Origin: Atribacterota bacterium | GTDB taxonomy: Bacteria > Atribacterota > Atribacteria > Atribacterales > Caldatribacteriaceae | Assembly (NCBI GenBank): GCA_039638595.1 | Contig: JBDIWM010000002.1 | Location: forward strand, 1 to 64,000 | DNA: 64,000 nucleotides | Direction: 5' to 3' | Shown here: one piece after another, positions 8,608 to 16,776 of the stretch | Numbering within the stretch: the first letter of the stretch is position 1 | How the letters are laid out: every line of letters begins with the position of its first letter | Notes under the pieces: generated by a model | Database searches by the model: none | The model's input: the letters and a program-made list of their open reading frames with translations, nothing else | What the model was told of the DNA's origin: nothing | Position numbers and translations under genes: made by a program

Positions 8608-9107
8608 AGTTCTCGAATCTGGAATAAAATAGGACGGTATTCAGGACTCGCGTAATCTGGGTAGGTATAGGGGAAGGGACGGAAATCTCCTCGTTCCCAC
8701 TTAATGGTTGCTTCGGCAAAAATACCCTTTCCGATATAGACTCGGTGGGCAAAGTTTTTGGTGGTAGCCAGGACGATTTTCCCTCCGTCAAAGTATCCTG
8801 GGTCTAAATTGATTTTACGCTCTTTATGCTCATCTTTAGTCTTTTTCTCGATTTCATTGGTGGTCCATTTTATTTCGGAAAGCTGTCCAGGGTCAATGAG
8901 GGGTTTAAAAACCAGGAAAACCCGCACGAGGTTCGTTCCGATATCTCGATAATAATCGGTATACGTGAAGGGAACGGAAGGACTTTGCCATTCTATTTGG
9001 CCAAAGTGTTCCTGAAGCGGTTCGAGGACTCTTTGTAGCACCTTTTCTTCCTCATATAGAGTGGCAATGAAAAGCTTTACTGGTGGCGGTGGTTTGATCT
9101 CTCCCAT
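8562..9107 (-). CDS. DUF4416 family protein
   Basis: 181 residues, recognised as DUF4416, a conserved bacterial family without assigned function. Characteristic stretches are VKLFIATLYEEE, PFTYTDYYRDIG, KINLDPGYFDGGKIVLAT and RPFPYTYPDYA. There is no signal peptide and no membrane helix, so it is probably cytoplasmic. ATG 9107 is chosen because AGAGGTG lies six bases upstream; a GTG at 9116 is in frame but sits on that ribosome site. Its 3' end overlaps msbA on the other strand by 46 bp. Confidence 0.85.
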   Translation of the reverse strand: MGEIKPPPPVKLFIATLYEEEKVLQRVLEPLQEHFGQIEWQSPSVPFTYTDYYRDIGTNLVRVFLVFKPLIDPGQLSEIKWTTNEIEKKTKDEHKERKINLDPGYFDGGKIVLATTKNFAHRVYIGKGIFAEATIKWERGDFRPFPYTYPDYASPEYRPILFQIRELYRRSLKELALKSSS

Positions 9108-9210
9108 TTTTTTCACCTCTTTTCTATTCTACGTCAGAATAGCTTTCCTGATAAGATGGTTAAAAAGTGTTAAAATAAAAATGGAAACGGAGAAAGGTAG
9201 GGATAGGCGA

Positions 9211-9675
9211 ATGGTGTTACGTTTTGCTCCTGCAGAAATACTGGGTATGGCGGTGGAACTGGAAAGAAGAGGAATCGATTTTTATAGAAGACTTCAGGAA
9301 TCGGCTCATCAGGAAGCCAAAAAGGTATTTGCTTTCCTTGCCGAAGAGGAGGAAAAACACCTGGCTTTTTTCCGTGGTCTTTTGAACACTCTGGAAGTTG
9401 AAGAAACCCTCCAAGACAGCGAAGAGGAAACCCAATATCTGGGGTCTATCGTGGAAAACGGAATTCTGGGAAAAGTCCTAGCTGGTCAGGTTTTACCTTC
9501 TTCTCTTGCCGATGCTCTGGAAACCGGTGTCGCGGTGGAAAAAGAGAGCGTACTCTTCTACCAGGGTTTTATTCCTCTGGTCAATCCGACAAAGAGAGGG
9601 TGGCTGGAAGAGGTGATTGCAGAAGAAAAAAAGCATTTTCTGAAACTCGTTGCCCTGAGGAAGGAGATGGGATGA
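9211..9675 (+). CDS. Rubrerythrin / ferritin-like diiron protein
   Basis: 154 residues of the ferritin-like diiron family, usually peroxide-reducing in anaerobes. A four-helix bundle is suggested by paired E-x-x-H motifs: ELERRGIDFY with EEEEKHLAFF in the first half and EKESVLFYQGF with EEKKHFLKL in the second. No rubredoxin CxxC domain is present, so it is a short, rubrerythrin-like form. ATG 9211 is chosen for the AAAGGTAGGG ribosome site; ATG 9181 is in frame upstream. It is followed 1 bp later by the DJ-1/peroxiredoxin fusion gene, so it belongs to a redox operon. Confidence 0.8.
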   Translation: MVLRFAPAEILGMAVELERRGIDFYRRLQESAHQEAKKVFAFLAEEEEKHLAFFRGLLNTLEVEETLQDSEEETQYLGSIVENGILGKVLAGQVLPSSLADALETGVAVEKESVLFYQGFIPLVNPTKRGWLEEVIAEEKKHFLKLVALRKEMG

Positions 9676-9676
9676 T

Positions 9677-10645
9677 GTGGCCCGAAGAAGAGTGATGATT
9701 CTGGTAGAAAATCAGTACCAGGAACTGGAGTTGTGGTATCCTCTATTGCGCCTCCGGGAAGAGGGAATTGAGGCCCGGCTGGTAGGGACGAGTACTGAAG
9801 AAACCTTTTTGGGACGGCATGGTTTTCCAGCCAGGGCTGAAGTGATTACCTCTTCAGTCAGTTCCCGGGACTTTGATGGAATCATCATACCGGGTGGGTT
9901 TGCACCCGATTATCTTCGGCGTTTTCCGGTGGTACTAACCTTGGTACGAGAGTATTATCAGCAGGGAAAACTGATCGGGGCTCTCTCACGTGCACCCTGG
10001 GTGCTTATCTCTGCGGACATTGTGCGGGGAAAACGGATAACGGGGCTCTTCTCAATTAAAGACGATGTAGTCAATGCTGGGGGGGACTTTGTGAATCTGC
10101 CGGTTGTGGCTGATGGGAATATCATCACTGCTCAGGGTCCGGAAGAATTGCCTCTTTTCATGAAAGAAGTACTCCTTTTTTTATGGCAAAACTCCATTCG
10201 GATTGGTGAATCCTGTCCGGATAGCTGGCTTACCGATACGGGTGGAACTCGGGTTTTGCTCTCCCAGGTTATTGCCGGAAAAGGGGCAGTACTCCTTTTT
10301 TTTGATTCCGTGTTGAGTCCAAGCAGCGAGAAATTGTTGCCTGCGTATAACACTTTGAGTGACACCATTACGAAACGAGGTGGTCTTTTTATCGGTATTA
10401 GCTCCGATGCATTTTTTGTGCAGCGGGTATTCATCAACCGCTCTTCAGTTTCTTTCCCCCTATACAGTGATCCTGCTCTCGATACCATTAAGGCGTTTGG
10501 GGTGCTCTCTAGGGAGTACTTGGCAGCGTGGACGGTATTCATTGTCGACCGGAACGGGACCATCCGTTATGGGGAAAGCTGTCCTGGTGGTGATATCGAG
10601 ACGTTGCCCGGTTTCCAGAAAAAACTGGAAGTGATTTTAGGATAG
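9677..10645 (+). CDS. DJ-1/PfpI domain fused to peroxiredoxin-like domain, both without catalytic cysteine
   Basis: 322 residues. Residues 1-170 follow PfpI/DJ-1 closely (ELELWYPLLRL, IIIPGGFAPDYLRRFP, SIKDDVVNAGG, TAQGPEELP). The nucleophile elbow, normally AICHGPW, reads ALSRAPW, so Cys becomes Ser104 and His becomes Arg105. Residues 185-320 look like an AhpC/Bcp peroxiredoxin domain (VLLFFDS, FVQRVF, FPLYSDP, AFGVL, FIVDRNGTIRYGE). The peroxidatic TPxC site reads SPSS (214-217), and the conserved Arg position is Trp285. GTG 9677 is preceded by AAGGAG. Its role may be structural, sensory or binding rather than catalytic; function is not known. Confidence 0.75.
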   Translation: MARRRVMILVENQYQELELWYPLLRLREEGIEARLVGTSTEETFLGRHGFPARAEVITSSVSSRDFDGIIIPGGFAPDYLRRFPVVLTLVREYYQQGKLIGALSRAPWVLISADIVRGKRITGLFSIKDDVVNAGGDFVNLPVVADGNIITAQGPEELPLFMKEVLLFLWQNSIRIGESCPDSWLTDTGGTRVLLSQVIAGKGAVLLFFDSVLSPSSEKLLPAYNTLSDTITKRGGLFIGISSDAFFVQRVFINRSSVSFPLYSDPALDTIKAFGVLSREYLAAWTVFIVDRNGTIRYGESCPGGDIETLPGFQKKLEVILG

Positions 10646-10657
10646 GGAGGGATGTGG

Positions 10658-11302
10658 ATGTTCCTGCAGAACAAAGATCGGCAGGCGTTAGCGGCATTTT
10701 TGCGCGAAAACCTGGTTCAGCCAGTGTATCTCCGTTTTTTCACTCAGGAGCTGGAGTGTGAGACCTGCCAGGATACACGGGCACTCCTCCAAGAGGTAGC
10801 GGAACTTTCTCCCTTACTTCACCTGGAGGTTTTTCATTTTCTTGTGGATCAGGAGAAGGCCAAGGCATACGGCATTGACAAAGTTCCTGCGACTGTGGTT
10901 GCAGGAGAAAACGACTATGGGATTCGTTTTTATGGCATTCCTGCAGGCTATGAATTTTCCGGGCTTGTGGAGACCCTGGTCTGGGTATCGCGTCGTTCCA
11001 CAGACCTTGAGGAGGAGACCAAAGCTTTTTTACGTGCGCTCTCACGGCCAGTGACCATTCAGTCTTTTGTCACGGTAACCTGTCCTTACTGCCCGCAGGC
11101 TGTGGTGCTTTCCCACAAGATGGCGATAGAAGGGTCTTTAGTGCGTTCGGAAATGGTGGAGGTGACAGAGTTTCCTCATCTTGCCTATCGCTATGGTGTG
11201 AGTGCGGTTCCCAAGGTGGTGATCAACGATTCGGTTTCCTTTGAGGGGGCGTTACCGGAAGCACATTTTCTGGCCAAAGTAAAAGAAGCCATTACCGGAT
11301 AA
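10658..11302 (+). CDS. Protein disulfide oxidoreductase, two thioredoxin folds
   Basis: About 214 residues, of the thermophile PDO/glutaredoxin-like type: two tandem thioredoxin folds. The first half carries CETC (about 34-37) and the cis-proline region KVPATVV; the second carries CPYC (about 142-145) and AVPKVVI. Such proteins make or reduce disulfides in the cytoplasm of thermophiles and can take electrons from thioredoxin reductase. ATG 10658 is chosen because GGGAGG is seven bases upstream; ATG 10652 is only one base from it. It lies 12 bp after the cysteine-less DJ-1/peroxiredoxin gene, so a partnership is plausible. Confidence 0.82.
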   Translation: MFLQNKDRQALAAFLRENLVQPVYLRFFTQELECETCQDTRALLQEVAELSPLLHLEVFHFLVDQEKAKAYGIDKVPATVVAGENDYGIRFYGIPAGYEFSGLVETLVWVSRRSTDLEEETKAFLRALSRPVTIQSFVTVTCPYCPQAVVLSHKMAIEGSLVRSEMVEVTEFPHLAYRYGVSAVPKVVINDSVSFEGALPEAHFLAKVKEAITG

Positions 11303-11332
11303 TGTTTATGATTTGCGAAAGGGAGGTTTCGT

Positions 11333-12391
11333 ATGAGTGGAAGAATGAAGGCTGCGGTGATGAAGGGAATCGGGAAAATCGAAATTGAAGAGCTTCCCAT
11401 ACCAATTCCCGGAGATGAGGAGGTATTAATTCGTATCAAAAGCGTGGGAGTATGTGGTTCGGATGTGCATTACTTCGTGGAAGGAAAAATTGGTGATTAT
11501 GTGGTGCAGCCTCCTTTTATTCTGGGTCACGAATGTTCTGGAGAAGTGGTGGAAGTCGGCAGTCGGGTAAAAAACCTTCGCCCTGGAGACCGGGTAACCA
11601 TGGAGCCAGGTATTCCCTGTGGAAAATGTGAATTCTGTCGCTCGGGTCGGTATAACCTCTGTCCAGATGTGGTGTTCTGGGCTACCCCACCCATCGATGG
11701 AACGTTCTGTGAATATGTTACCCATCCGGCCTATTTTACCTATCCGATTGGGTCTTCAGTGAGCTTTGAAGAAGCGGCACTGGTGGAACCACTTTCGGTT
11801 GGTTTCTATGCCGTGCGCAGGGCTCAGGCGGAACCAGGACAGGTGGCGCTCATTCTGGGCAGTGGTCCTATTGGCTTGGTGACGCTGGAAATGCTTTTAG
11901 CACGGGGAATAACCGAGGTTATCGCAGTTGATATTTCTCCTCTTCGGCTGGAAAAGGCCAGGGAACTCGGCGCTCAGTATGTGGTCAATGCCAAAGCGGA
12001 TGATTTGAAAAAAACAGTAATGGAAATCACCCGGGGTCGGGGTGTGGATGTGGTGTTTGAAACGGCTGGAAGTGTGATCACCACCCAGATGACGGTAGAG
12101 CTAGTGCGTAAAGGGGGTAAAGTGGTTCTCATTGGCCTTCCTTCGGTGGCCCGGGTGGATTTTGACGTGATTAAGGTCATCGATAAAGAACTGGATGTGC
12201 TGGGAATTTTCCGCTATGCCAATACCTATAAGGGTTGTGTGGATCTCCTCAACGCAGGGAAAGTGAACCTGGCCACGCTTATCACCCATCGTTTTTCGCT
12301 GGACAGGGCTCAAGAAGCCCTGCAGTTTGCTCACCAGCATAAAATGGACGCCATCAAAGTGGTGGTAAACGTGGGAGATGTGATTACTTGA
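11333..12391 (+). CDS. Zinc-dependent sorbitol/xylitol-type dehydrogenase
   Basis: 352-residue medium-chain dehydrogenase, closest to sorbitol, xylitol and L-iditol 2-dehydrogenases. Catalytic zinc ligands are in VCGSDVHYF and LGHECSGEVVE; the structural zinc has four cysteines in CGKCEFCRSGRYNLC. GDRVTMEPG precedes it. The NAD site is LGSGPIGLVTLEML, with an acidic residue at the end of the second strand (VIAVDIS), favouring NAD over NADP. The ribosome site is AAAGGGAGG. It follows the redox genes by 30 bp and precedes the thiamine promoter; substrate cannot be fixed from sequence. Confidence 0.85.
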   Translation: MSGRMKAAVMKGIGKIEIEELPIPIPGDEEVLIRIKSVGVCGSDVHYFVEGKIGDYVVQPPFILGHECSGEVVEVGSRVKNLRPGDRVTMEPGIPCGKCEFCRSGRYNLCPDVVFWATPPIDGTFCEYVTHPAYFTYPIGSSVSFEEAALVEPLSVGFYAVRRAQAEPGQVALILGSGPIGLVTLEMLLARGITEVIAVDISPLRLEKARELGAQYVVNAKADDLKKTVMEITRGRGVDVVFETAGSVITTQMTVELVRKGGKVVLIGLPSVARVDFDVIKVIDKELDVLGIFRYANTYKGCVDLLNAGKVNLATLITHRFSLDRAQEALQFAHQHKMDAIKVVVNVGDVIT

Positions 12392-12392
12392 T

Positions 12393-12421
12393 TTTGGAGT
12401 TTTGAGATAATGTGGTATAAT
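12393..12421 (+). promoter_or_regulatory. Promoter of the thiamine salvage operon
   Basis: A perfect -10 hexamer TATAAT lies at 12416-12421. TTTGGA at 12393-12398 is a moderate -35 at 17-bp spacing. Transcription would start near 12428, just ahead of the TPP aptamer. Confidence 0.65.
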
Positions 12422-12439
12422 AATAAAAATTGAATAGTA

Positions 12440-12535
12440 CCAGGGGAGCTCCTTGAAGGCGGAGCTGAGAGGAGGGTGTCAAACCCTCGACCCATTGAAC
12501 CTGATCTGGGTAATACCAGCGTAGGGAGTTGGTTC
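12440..12535 (+). promoter_or_regulatory. TPP riboswitch (THI element) aptamer
   Basis: All the conserved blocks of the THI box are visible: GGGGAGCTCC, then GCTGAGAGG (CUGAGA core), ACCCTCGACCC, TTGAACCTGATC, and CTGGGTAATACCAGCG with TAGGGAG. It sits between a TATAAT promoter and thiW. Together with the terminator that follows, it should stop transcription when thiamine pyrophosphate is plentiful. Confidence 0.97.
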
Positions 12536-12540
12536 TGAGA

Positions 12541-12572
12541 AAAAACCATCTACCGCTGGTAGATGGTTTTTT
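12541..12572 (+). terminator. TPP-riboswitch expression platform: terminator and antiterminator
   Basis: Stem CCATCTACC (12546-12554) pairs with GGTAGATGG (12558-12566), extended by an A-run and T-run, giving a Rho-independent terminator. CGCTGGTA (12554-12561) inside it is the exact complement of TACCAGCG (12513-12520) in the aptamer. An 8-bp antiterminator can therefore form only when the aptamer is not folded. Confidence 0.88.
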
Positions 12573-12589
12573 ATTTGGAGGTGAAAAGG

Positions 12590-13102
12590 ATGGATAAACA
12601 CGTGCGTCTTCTGGCGTATACCGGGCTTTTTGTAGCTCTGGGTGTGGTTGCTTCTGGGGTACATATTCCGGTTGGACCGACCAAAGTGTTCCCTTTTCAA
12701 CATGCCTTGAACGTGCTGGCAGGCATTAGCGTTGGGCCCTGGTATGGAGCGTTGGCGGCTTTTATTACCGGAGTTTTACGCATCATGCTGGGTACTGGTA
12801 CCATTTTTTCTCTCCCTGGAGGCATTCCAGGAGTGGTGGTGGTGGGATATTTCTATCACTATGTGAAGCGGAGCGACTGGATGGGGTTGCTGGAACCCTT
12901 AGGTACAGGACCAGTCGGGGCGACTCTGAGTACCTATGTGGTGGCACCACTTGTGGGGCGAAGTGCAACGCTCTTCTTTTTCCAGAGCGCGTTCCTTTTG
13001 AGTAGCATCCCGGGAAGCATTGTGGGGTTGCTCCTCGTCAAGATACTGCGCAGAATGGTTGATTTAGAAACATGGAGGAGAGAACCATGTCGATTGAAGT
13101 AA
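12590..13102 (+). CDS. thiW: ThiW, substrate-binding (S) component of an ECF thiazole transporter
   Basis: 170 residues, hydrophobic, with five or six membrane helices. The ThiW hallmark is the conserved first loop HIPVGPTKVFPFQHALNV and FSLPGGIPG. It binds the hydroxyethylthiazole moiety of thiamine and needs the shared ECF ATPases and EcfT, which are not in this window. ATG 12590 follows TTGGAGGTGAAAAGG. It is the first gene after the riboswitch, and its end overlaps cytX by 16 bp. Confidence 0.9.
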   Translation: MDKHVRLLAYTGLFVALGVVASGVHIPVGPTKVFPFQHALNVLAGISVGPWYGALAAFITGVLRIMLGTGTIFSLPGGIPGVVVVGYFYHYVKRSDWMGLLEPLGTGPVGATLSTYVVAPLVGRSATLFFFQSAFLLSSIPGSIVGLLLVKILRRMVDLETWRREPCRLK

Positions 13103-14331
13103 TTCCAAAAGAACGCCGTACTCTTGGAAGTGGGGATTTCTTCCTTCTCTGGATGGGTGCAGCCATCGCCATTTCTGAAGTCTGGGCGGGGGGGATACTC
13201 GCACCCTTAGGATTTATCTGGGGAATGGGGGTGATTCTTGTGGGGCATCTTATCGGAAATGTTCCATTTGCCCTGGGTGGTGTTTTGGGAAGTGATTGGG
13301 GTATTCCATCGATGGTATCAACTCGGTTGGCTTTTGGTGCCAAAGGGTCGTATCTGGCCTCGATTCTCAATGTCGTTCAGCTTCTTGGCTGGACAGCAGT
13401 CATGGTCATTATCTGTGCTCGTTCTACGGATCTCATTATGCAATCTCTTTTTCACTTCAGTAATTTCCGATTGTGGATTCTTCTTGCTGGCCTGGTGAGT
13501 ACTTTCTGGGCACTGATTGAAACCGAATGGTGGAAGTGGATGCAGAGAATTGCAGTCGGAGCACTAGCGGTTCTCTCGGGTCTCATGACCTATGTGGCCC
13601 TCCGCAGTGTTTCCTGGTCCACGTTGATTGCGTTTCCAAGAGAGAGTACGCTTCCTTTGGGTATGGGCCTTGATCTTGTCATTGCCATGCCCATCTCCTG
13701 GCTACCGCTTGTGGCTGACTATGCCCGTTTTGCCAGAAACACAAAAGGGGCGTTTTGGGGAACGTTTCTGGGATATTTTATCGCCAGTTCCTGGATGTAC
13801 ACTGTGGGTCTCATAAGCGCCCTGGCGACCAAGAATCCGGATCCGTTGCCGGGTATGGTTTCCATGGGCCTTGGTGTGGCAGCGCTTTTTGTCGTCCTTT
13901 TTTCCACATTTACCACCACCTTTCTTGATATCTATTCGGCTGGAGTCTCGTTTCTCAACCTTTTTCCTCGTTTGCGAGGGCGGTGGGTGACGATTCTTTT
14001 TGGTTTAGGGGGGACGATTCTGGCGCTTATCTTCCCCATGGAGGAGTACGAAAAATTTTTACTCTTCATCGGGGCGATCTTTGTCCCCCTCTTTGCGGTG
14101 GTTCTTTTTGATTATTTTCTCGTACGCCGTCGGAACATTGATCTCGGCGAGGCTCTTGAGGGAAGAAAAACTGTTGATTTTGGGGCTATGGTGTCCTGGA
14201 TAGGGGGTGTGATAATATATCTCCTTTTTACTTTTTTCTTATCCGGTCTCGGCGCTTCTTTGCCTAGCTTTTTTGTGGCTGGGATCTTTTATCTTTTGTT
14301 AAAGAGAGGATGGCGATGGAGAGAAATTTGA
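13087..14331 (+). CDS. cytX: CytX, NCS1-family putative hydroxymethylpyrimidine permease
   Basis: 414 residues with about 12 membrane helices, NCS1 (cytosine/allantoin permease) family. Motifs include LGSGDFFLLWMGAAIAI, the IPSMVSTRLAFGAKGS segment and MPISWLPLVADYARFAR, which matches the second signature of cytosine permeases. CytX members under TPP riboswitches are predicted HMP importers. ATG 13087 is chosen for the GGAGGAG seven bases upstream. It sits between thiW and thiM, so the operon imports both halves of thiamine. Confidence 0.88.
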   Translation: MSIEVIPKERRTLGSGDFFLLWMGAAIAISEVWAGGILAPLGFIWGMGVILVGHLIGNVPFALGGVLGSDWGIPSMVSTRLAFGAKGSYLASILNVVQLLGWTAVMVIICARSTDLIMQSLFHFSNFRLWILLAGLVSTFWALIETEWWKWMQRIAVGALAVLSGLMTYVALRSVSWSTLIAFPRESTLPLGMGLDLVIAMPISWLPLVADYARFARNTKGAFWGTFLGYFIASSWMYTVGLISALATKNPDPLPGMVSMGLGVAALFVVLFSTFTTTFLDIYSAGVSFLNLFPRLRGRWVTILFGLGGTILALIFPMEEYEKFLLFIGAIFVPLFAVVLFDYFLVRRRNIDLGEALEGRKTVDFGAMVSWIGGVIIYLLFTFFLSGLGASLPSFFVAGIFYLLLKRGWRWREI

Positions 14332-15125
14332 AGGAAAAAGGTGTGGAAGTATTCCGGCGTATCCGGGAGTCAAAACCCTTGGTGCACCATATCACGAATC
14401 TTGTGGTGACCAATGACAATGCCAATACCATGCTGGCTGTGGGGGCTTTACCGGTCATGGCCTACGCCGAGGAAGAAGTGGAAGAAATGGTGACTCATGC
14501 CCAGGCTCTGGTGCTCAACATTGGGACTCTGACTCAGGAAGTGGTGCGGAGCGCAATTTTGGCCGGGAAAAAGGCCAATGCCCTGGGGATACCTGTAGTT
14601 TTTGATCCAGTGGGAGTGGGAGCGACCTCCTTTCGTACTGCGAGTGCCCAAGCGATTTTACGAGAGGTGAAAGTGGCTGTAGTAAGGGGCAATGCGGCAG
14701 AGATTGCTGCTCTTTTGGGAAGAGAAGCCCGCATTCGAGGCGTGGAATCGTCAGATGTTCTTTTGGATCCATTTCGTCTTACTCAGGAGGCGGGAAAAAT
14801 CCTGGGTACCACTGTAGCGGTAACTGGTAAAATTGATTTTGTGAGTGACGGAGAGAGAACGGCAATTATTCAGAATGGAGACTTCCTCCTGACCCGAGTT
14901 ACCGGAACTGGCTGTATGGCTACTTCCCTGTGCGGAGCCTGTGTGGCAGTGGAAAGGGATATGTTTCTTGCTGCTTCTTTCGCGCTGGGATTTCTGGGAG
15001 TTTGTGCGGAAATCGCTGCGACCTTATCCCGAGGTCCGGGGAGTTTCCATTACACACTGTTTGATGTCATGTATGCATTAACCGAAGAGGAATTTGTTCA
15101 GCGTTTGCAGATGGAGGTCGTATAG
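14310..15125 (+). CDS. thiM: Hydroxyethylthiazole kinase ThiM
   Basis: 271 residues, ribokinase-like fold. Phosphorylates 4-methyl-5-(2-hydroxyethyl)thiazole. Signatures are LVHHITNLVVTNDNANTML, the VFDPVGVGAT substrate-site motif, RGNAAEIAAL, and the anion-hole/catalytic region LTRVTGTGCMAT, in which Cys replaces Asp as in the whole ThiM family. Starts at 14310 or at ATG 14316 after AAAGAGAGG. It overlaps cytX by 22 bp and thiE follows one base after its stop. Confidence 0.94.
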   Translation: MAMERNLKEKGVEVFRRIRESKPLVHHITNLVVTNDNANTMLAVGALPVMAYAEEEVEEMVTHAQALVLNIGTLTQEVVRSAILAGKKANALGIPVVFDPVGVGATSFRTASAQAILREVKVAVVRGNAAEIAALLGREARIRGVESSDVLLDPFRLTQEAGKILGTTVAVTGKIDFVSDGERTAIIQNGDFLLTRVTGTGCMATSLCGACVAVERDMFLAASFALGFLGVCAEIAATLSRGPGSFHYTLFDVMYALTEEEFVQRLQMEVV

Positions 15126-15126
15126 C

Positions 15127-15759
15127 ATGGATCTTTCGCTGTATGTCATTACAGATCGAACGATTGAGGCCCCTCGAAGTAACGTCGAAGTTGCGAGAGA
15201 AGCCGCTAGAGGAGGGGCATCGGTTATCCAGTTACGGGAAAAAAGGGCGTCTACTAAAGTTTTTCTGGAGGAAGCTCTGGAACTGCGAAAGCTCACCAGA
15301 GATGAGGGGGTGCTTTTGATTATCAATGACCGGTTGGACGTTGCCCTGGCCGTTGAGGCTGATGGTGTTCATTTAGGAGAAGAGGACATGCCCATTTCTT
15401 ATGCGCGTCGTCTTGCTCCTTCGCTTCTTATTGGTGTGTCCTGTGACACCGAAAAAAAAGCTCGGGAACTGGAGGCACTGGGTGCTGATTATCTGGGGGT
15501 AGGAACGGTTTTCCCCACATCGACCAAAAAGGATGCTGGTGAGCCCATTGGACTTTTGCGTCTGCGCCAGATTAAGGAAGCGGTGAAGATACCGGTGGTG
15601 GCCATTGGAGGTATTACGCTCGATAATGTCGAAGAAGTGCTGGCTACCGGAGTTGATGGTGTGGCGGTTGTTTCGGCTGTGGTGGGGGCTTCTTCGCCTT
15701 TTGAGGCAGCTCGGGCATTTCGCCAGAAAATCGATACCTTTTGGAGCAAAAAGCGATGA
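15127..15759 (+). CDS. thiE: Thiamine-phosphate synthase ThiE
   Basis: 210 residues, TIM barrel joining HMP-PP and thiazole phosphate to thiamine phosphate. Motifs are YVITDR, VIQLREKRAS, LLIINDRLDVAL, ADGVHLGEEDMP, LGVGTVFPTSTKKDAG (phosphate loop) and PVVAIGGITLDN. GGAGG lies upstream of ATG 15127. Its stop codon overlaps the start of thiL (ATGA). Confidence 0.95.
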   Translation: MDLSLYVITDRTIEAPRSNVEVAREAARGGASVIQLREKRASTKVFLEEALELRKLTRDEGVLLIINDRLDVALAVEADGVHLGEEDMPISYARRLAPSLLIGVSCDTEKKARELEALGADYLGVGTVFPTSTKKDAGEPIGLLRLRQIKEAVKIPVVAIGGITLDNVEEVLATGVDGVAVVSAVVGASSPFEAARAFRQKIDTFWSKKR

Positions 15760-16763
15760 AGACCATTCAAGATCTGGGAGAGTTTGGCATTATTGGGAGA
15801 CTTAAAACGGTTTTTCAGCCCTCTCAGGAACTGGTGGTTGCTGGTATTGGTGATGACTGTGCGGTGATTGAAGGACCAGATGGTTTTTTTTATCTTCTGA
15901 CCTGTGATACTCAAGTGGAAGGGGTCCACTTCCTTCCGGATACCGACCCATATCTTCTGGGGAAACGGGTTCTGGCGGTAAACCTCAGCGACATTGCTGC
16001 CATGGGGGGAATACCGGTATTGGGGCTTTTGTCATTTATATTACGGTCTTCTCTGTCGATCGAATTCTGGGAAAAATTTATGGCTGGATTGAGAGAAGAG
16101 GCTCAAGCTTACCAGGTGGACATCGTGGGGGGGAACCTGGCTCGAAGCAACGGCCCCCTGACCTTTGATGTCACGCTCCTGGGAAAAGTAGAAAAGACTC
16201 GCCCTCTTCTTTTGCGTTCCAATGCCCGGGTTGGAGACGCAGTGCTCATAACTGGTTATCTTGGGGAATCGAGGGCAGGTCTTGCCGTGGCAAGCGGAAA
16301 CAACCCTATAGAAAAAGACCGGTATCAACCCCTTTTAGAACGATTTCTGGCACCAACTCCCCGGATTGAGGTGGGAAGGCTTCTGGGGAAGATGGGAGAA
16401 CGAATGGCGCTCATCGATGTTTCTGATGGCCTGATTCAGGATTTATCGCACGTCACGGAAAAAAGTGGTGTGGGAGCGGTACTCGAGGCATCCGCTATTC
16501 CAGTATCTTCCCTTTTGCGGGCATGGTGTAACGAGAAGGGAGAGAATCCCTTGCAGTTTGCCCTCCAGGGTGGAGAAGATTTTGAGCTCCTTTTCACGGT
16601 CCAGGCGAAGTGTGCTCCGGATGTGGTACGGGAGATTGAGCAGTCCTGTGGGGTCAAAGCCTGGATTATTGGTGAAATAGTCCGAGAAAAGGGAATATAC
16701 CTCCGGAAAAATGGAGAGACTGTGCCAGTTGAATTGGTAGGATGGAATCATTTTCAAAGATAA
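15756..16763 (+). CDS. thiL: Thiamine-monophosphate kinase ThiL
   Basis: 335 residues. Makes TPP from thiamine phosphate. Seen are the N-terminal FGIIGRL, GIGDDCAVIEG, the metal-site LLTCDTQVEGVHF, AVNLSDIAAMGG, DIVGGNLARSNGP, MALIDVSDGLIQDL and LQGGEDFELLFTV, all AIR-synthase/ThiL blocks. ATG 15756 overlaps the thiE stop; an upstream TTG (15741) is in frame but would lie deep in thiE. It completes the salvage route to the active cofactor. Confidence 0.95.
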   Translation: MKTIQDLGEFGIIGRLKTVFQPSQELVVAGIGDDCAVIEGPDGFFYLLTCDTQVEGVHFLPDTDPYLLGKRVLAVNLSDIAAMGGIPVLGLLSFILRSSLSIEFWEKFMAGLREEAQAYQVDIVGGNLARSNGPLTFDVTLLGKVEKTRPLLLRSNARVGDAVLITGYLGESRAGLAVASGNNPIEKDRYQPLLERFLAPTPRIEVGRLLGKMGERMALIDVSDGLIQDLSHVTEKSGVGAVLEASAIPVSSLLRAWCNEKGENPLQFALQGGEDFELLFTVQAKCAPDVVREIEQSCGVKAWIIGEIVREKGIYLRKNGETVPVELVGWNHFQR

Positions 16764-16776
16764 GGAGATGAATCGT

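Noticed and set aside
15570-15930. Long minus-strand open frames opposite thiE/thiL and many other genes
   Set aside because: They mirror strongly conserved plus-strand genes and have no start signals or family motifs of their own.
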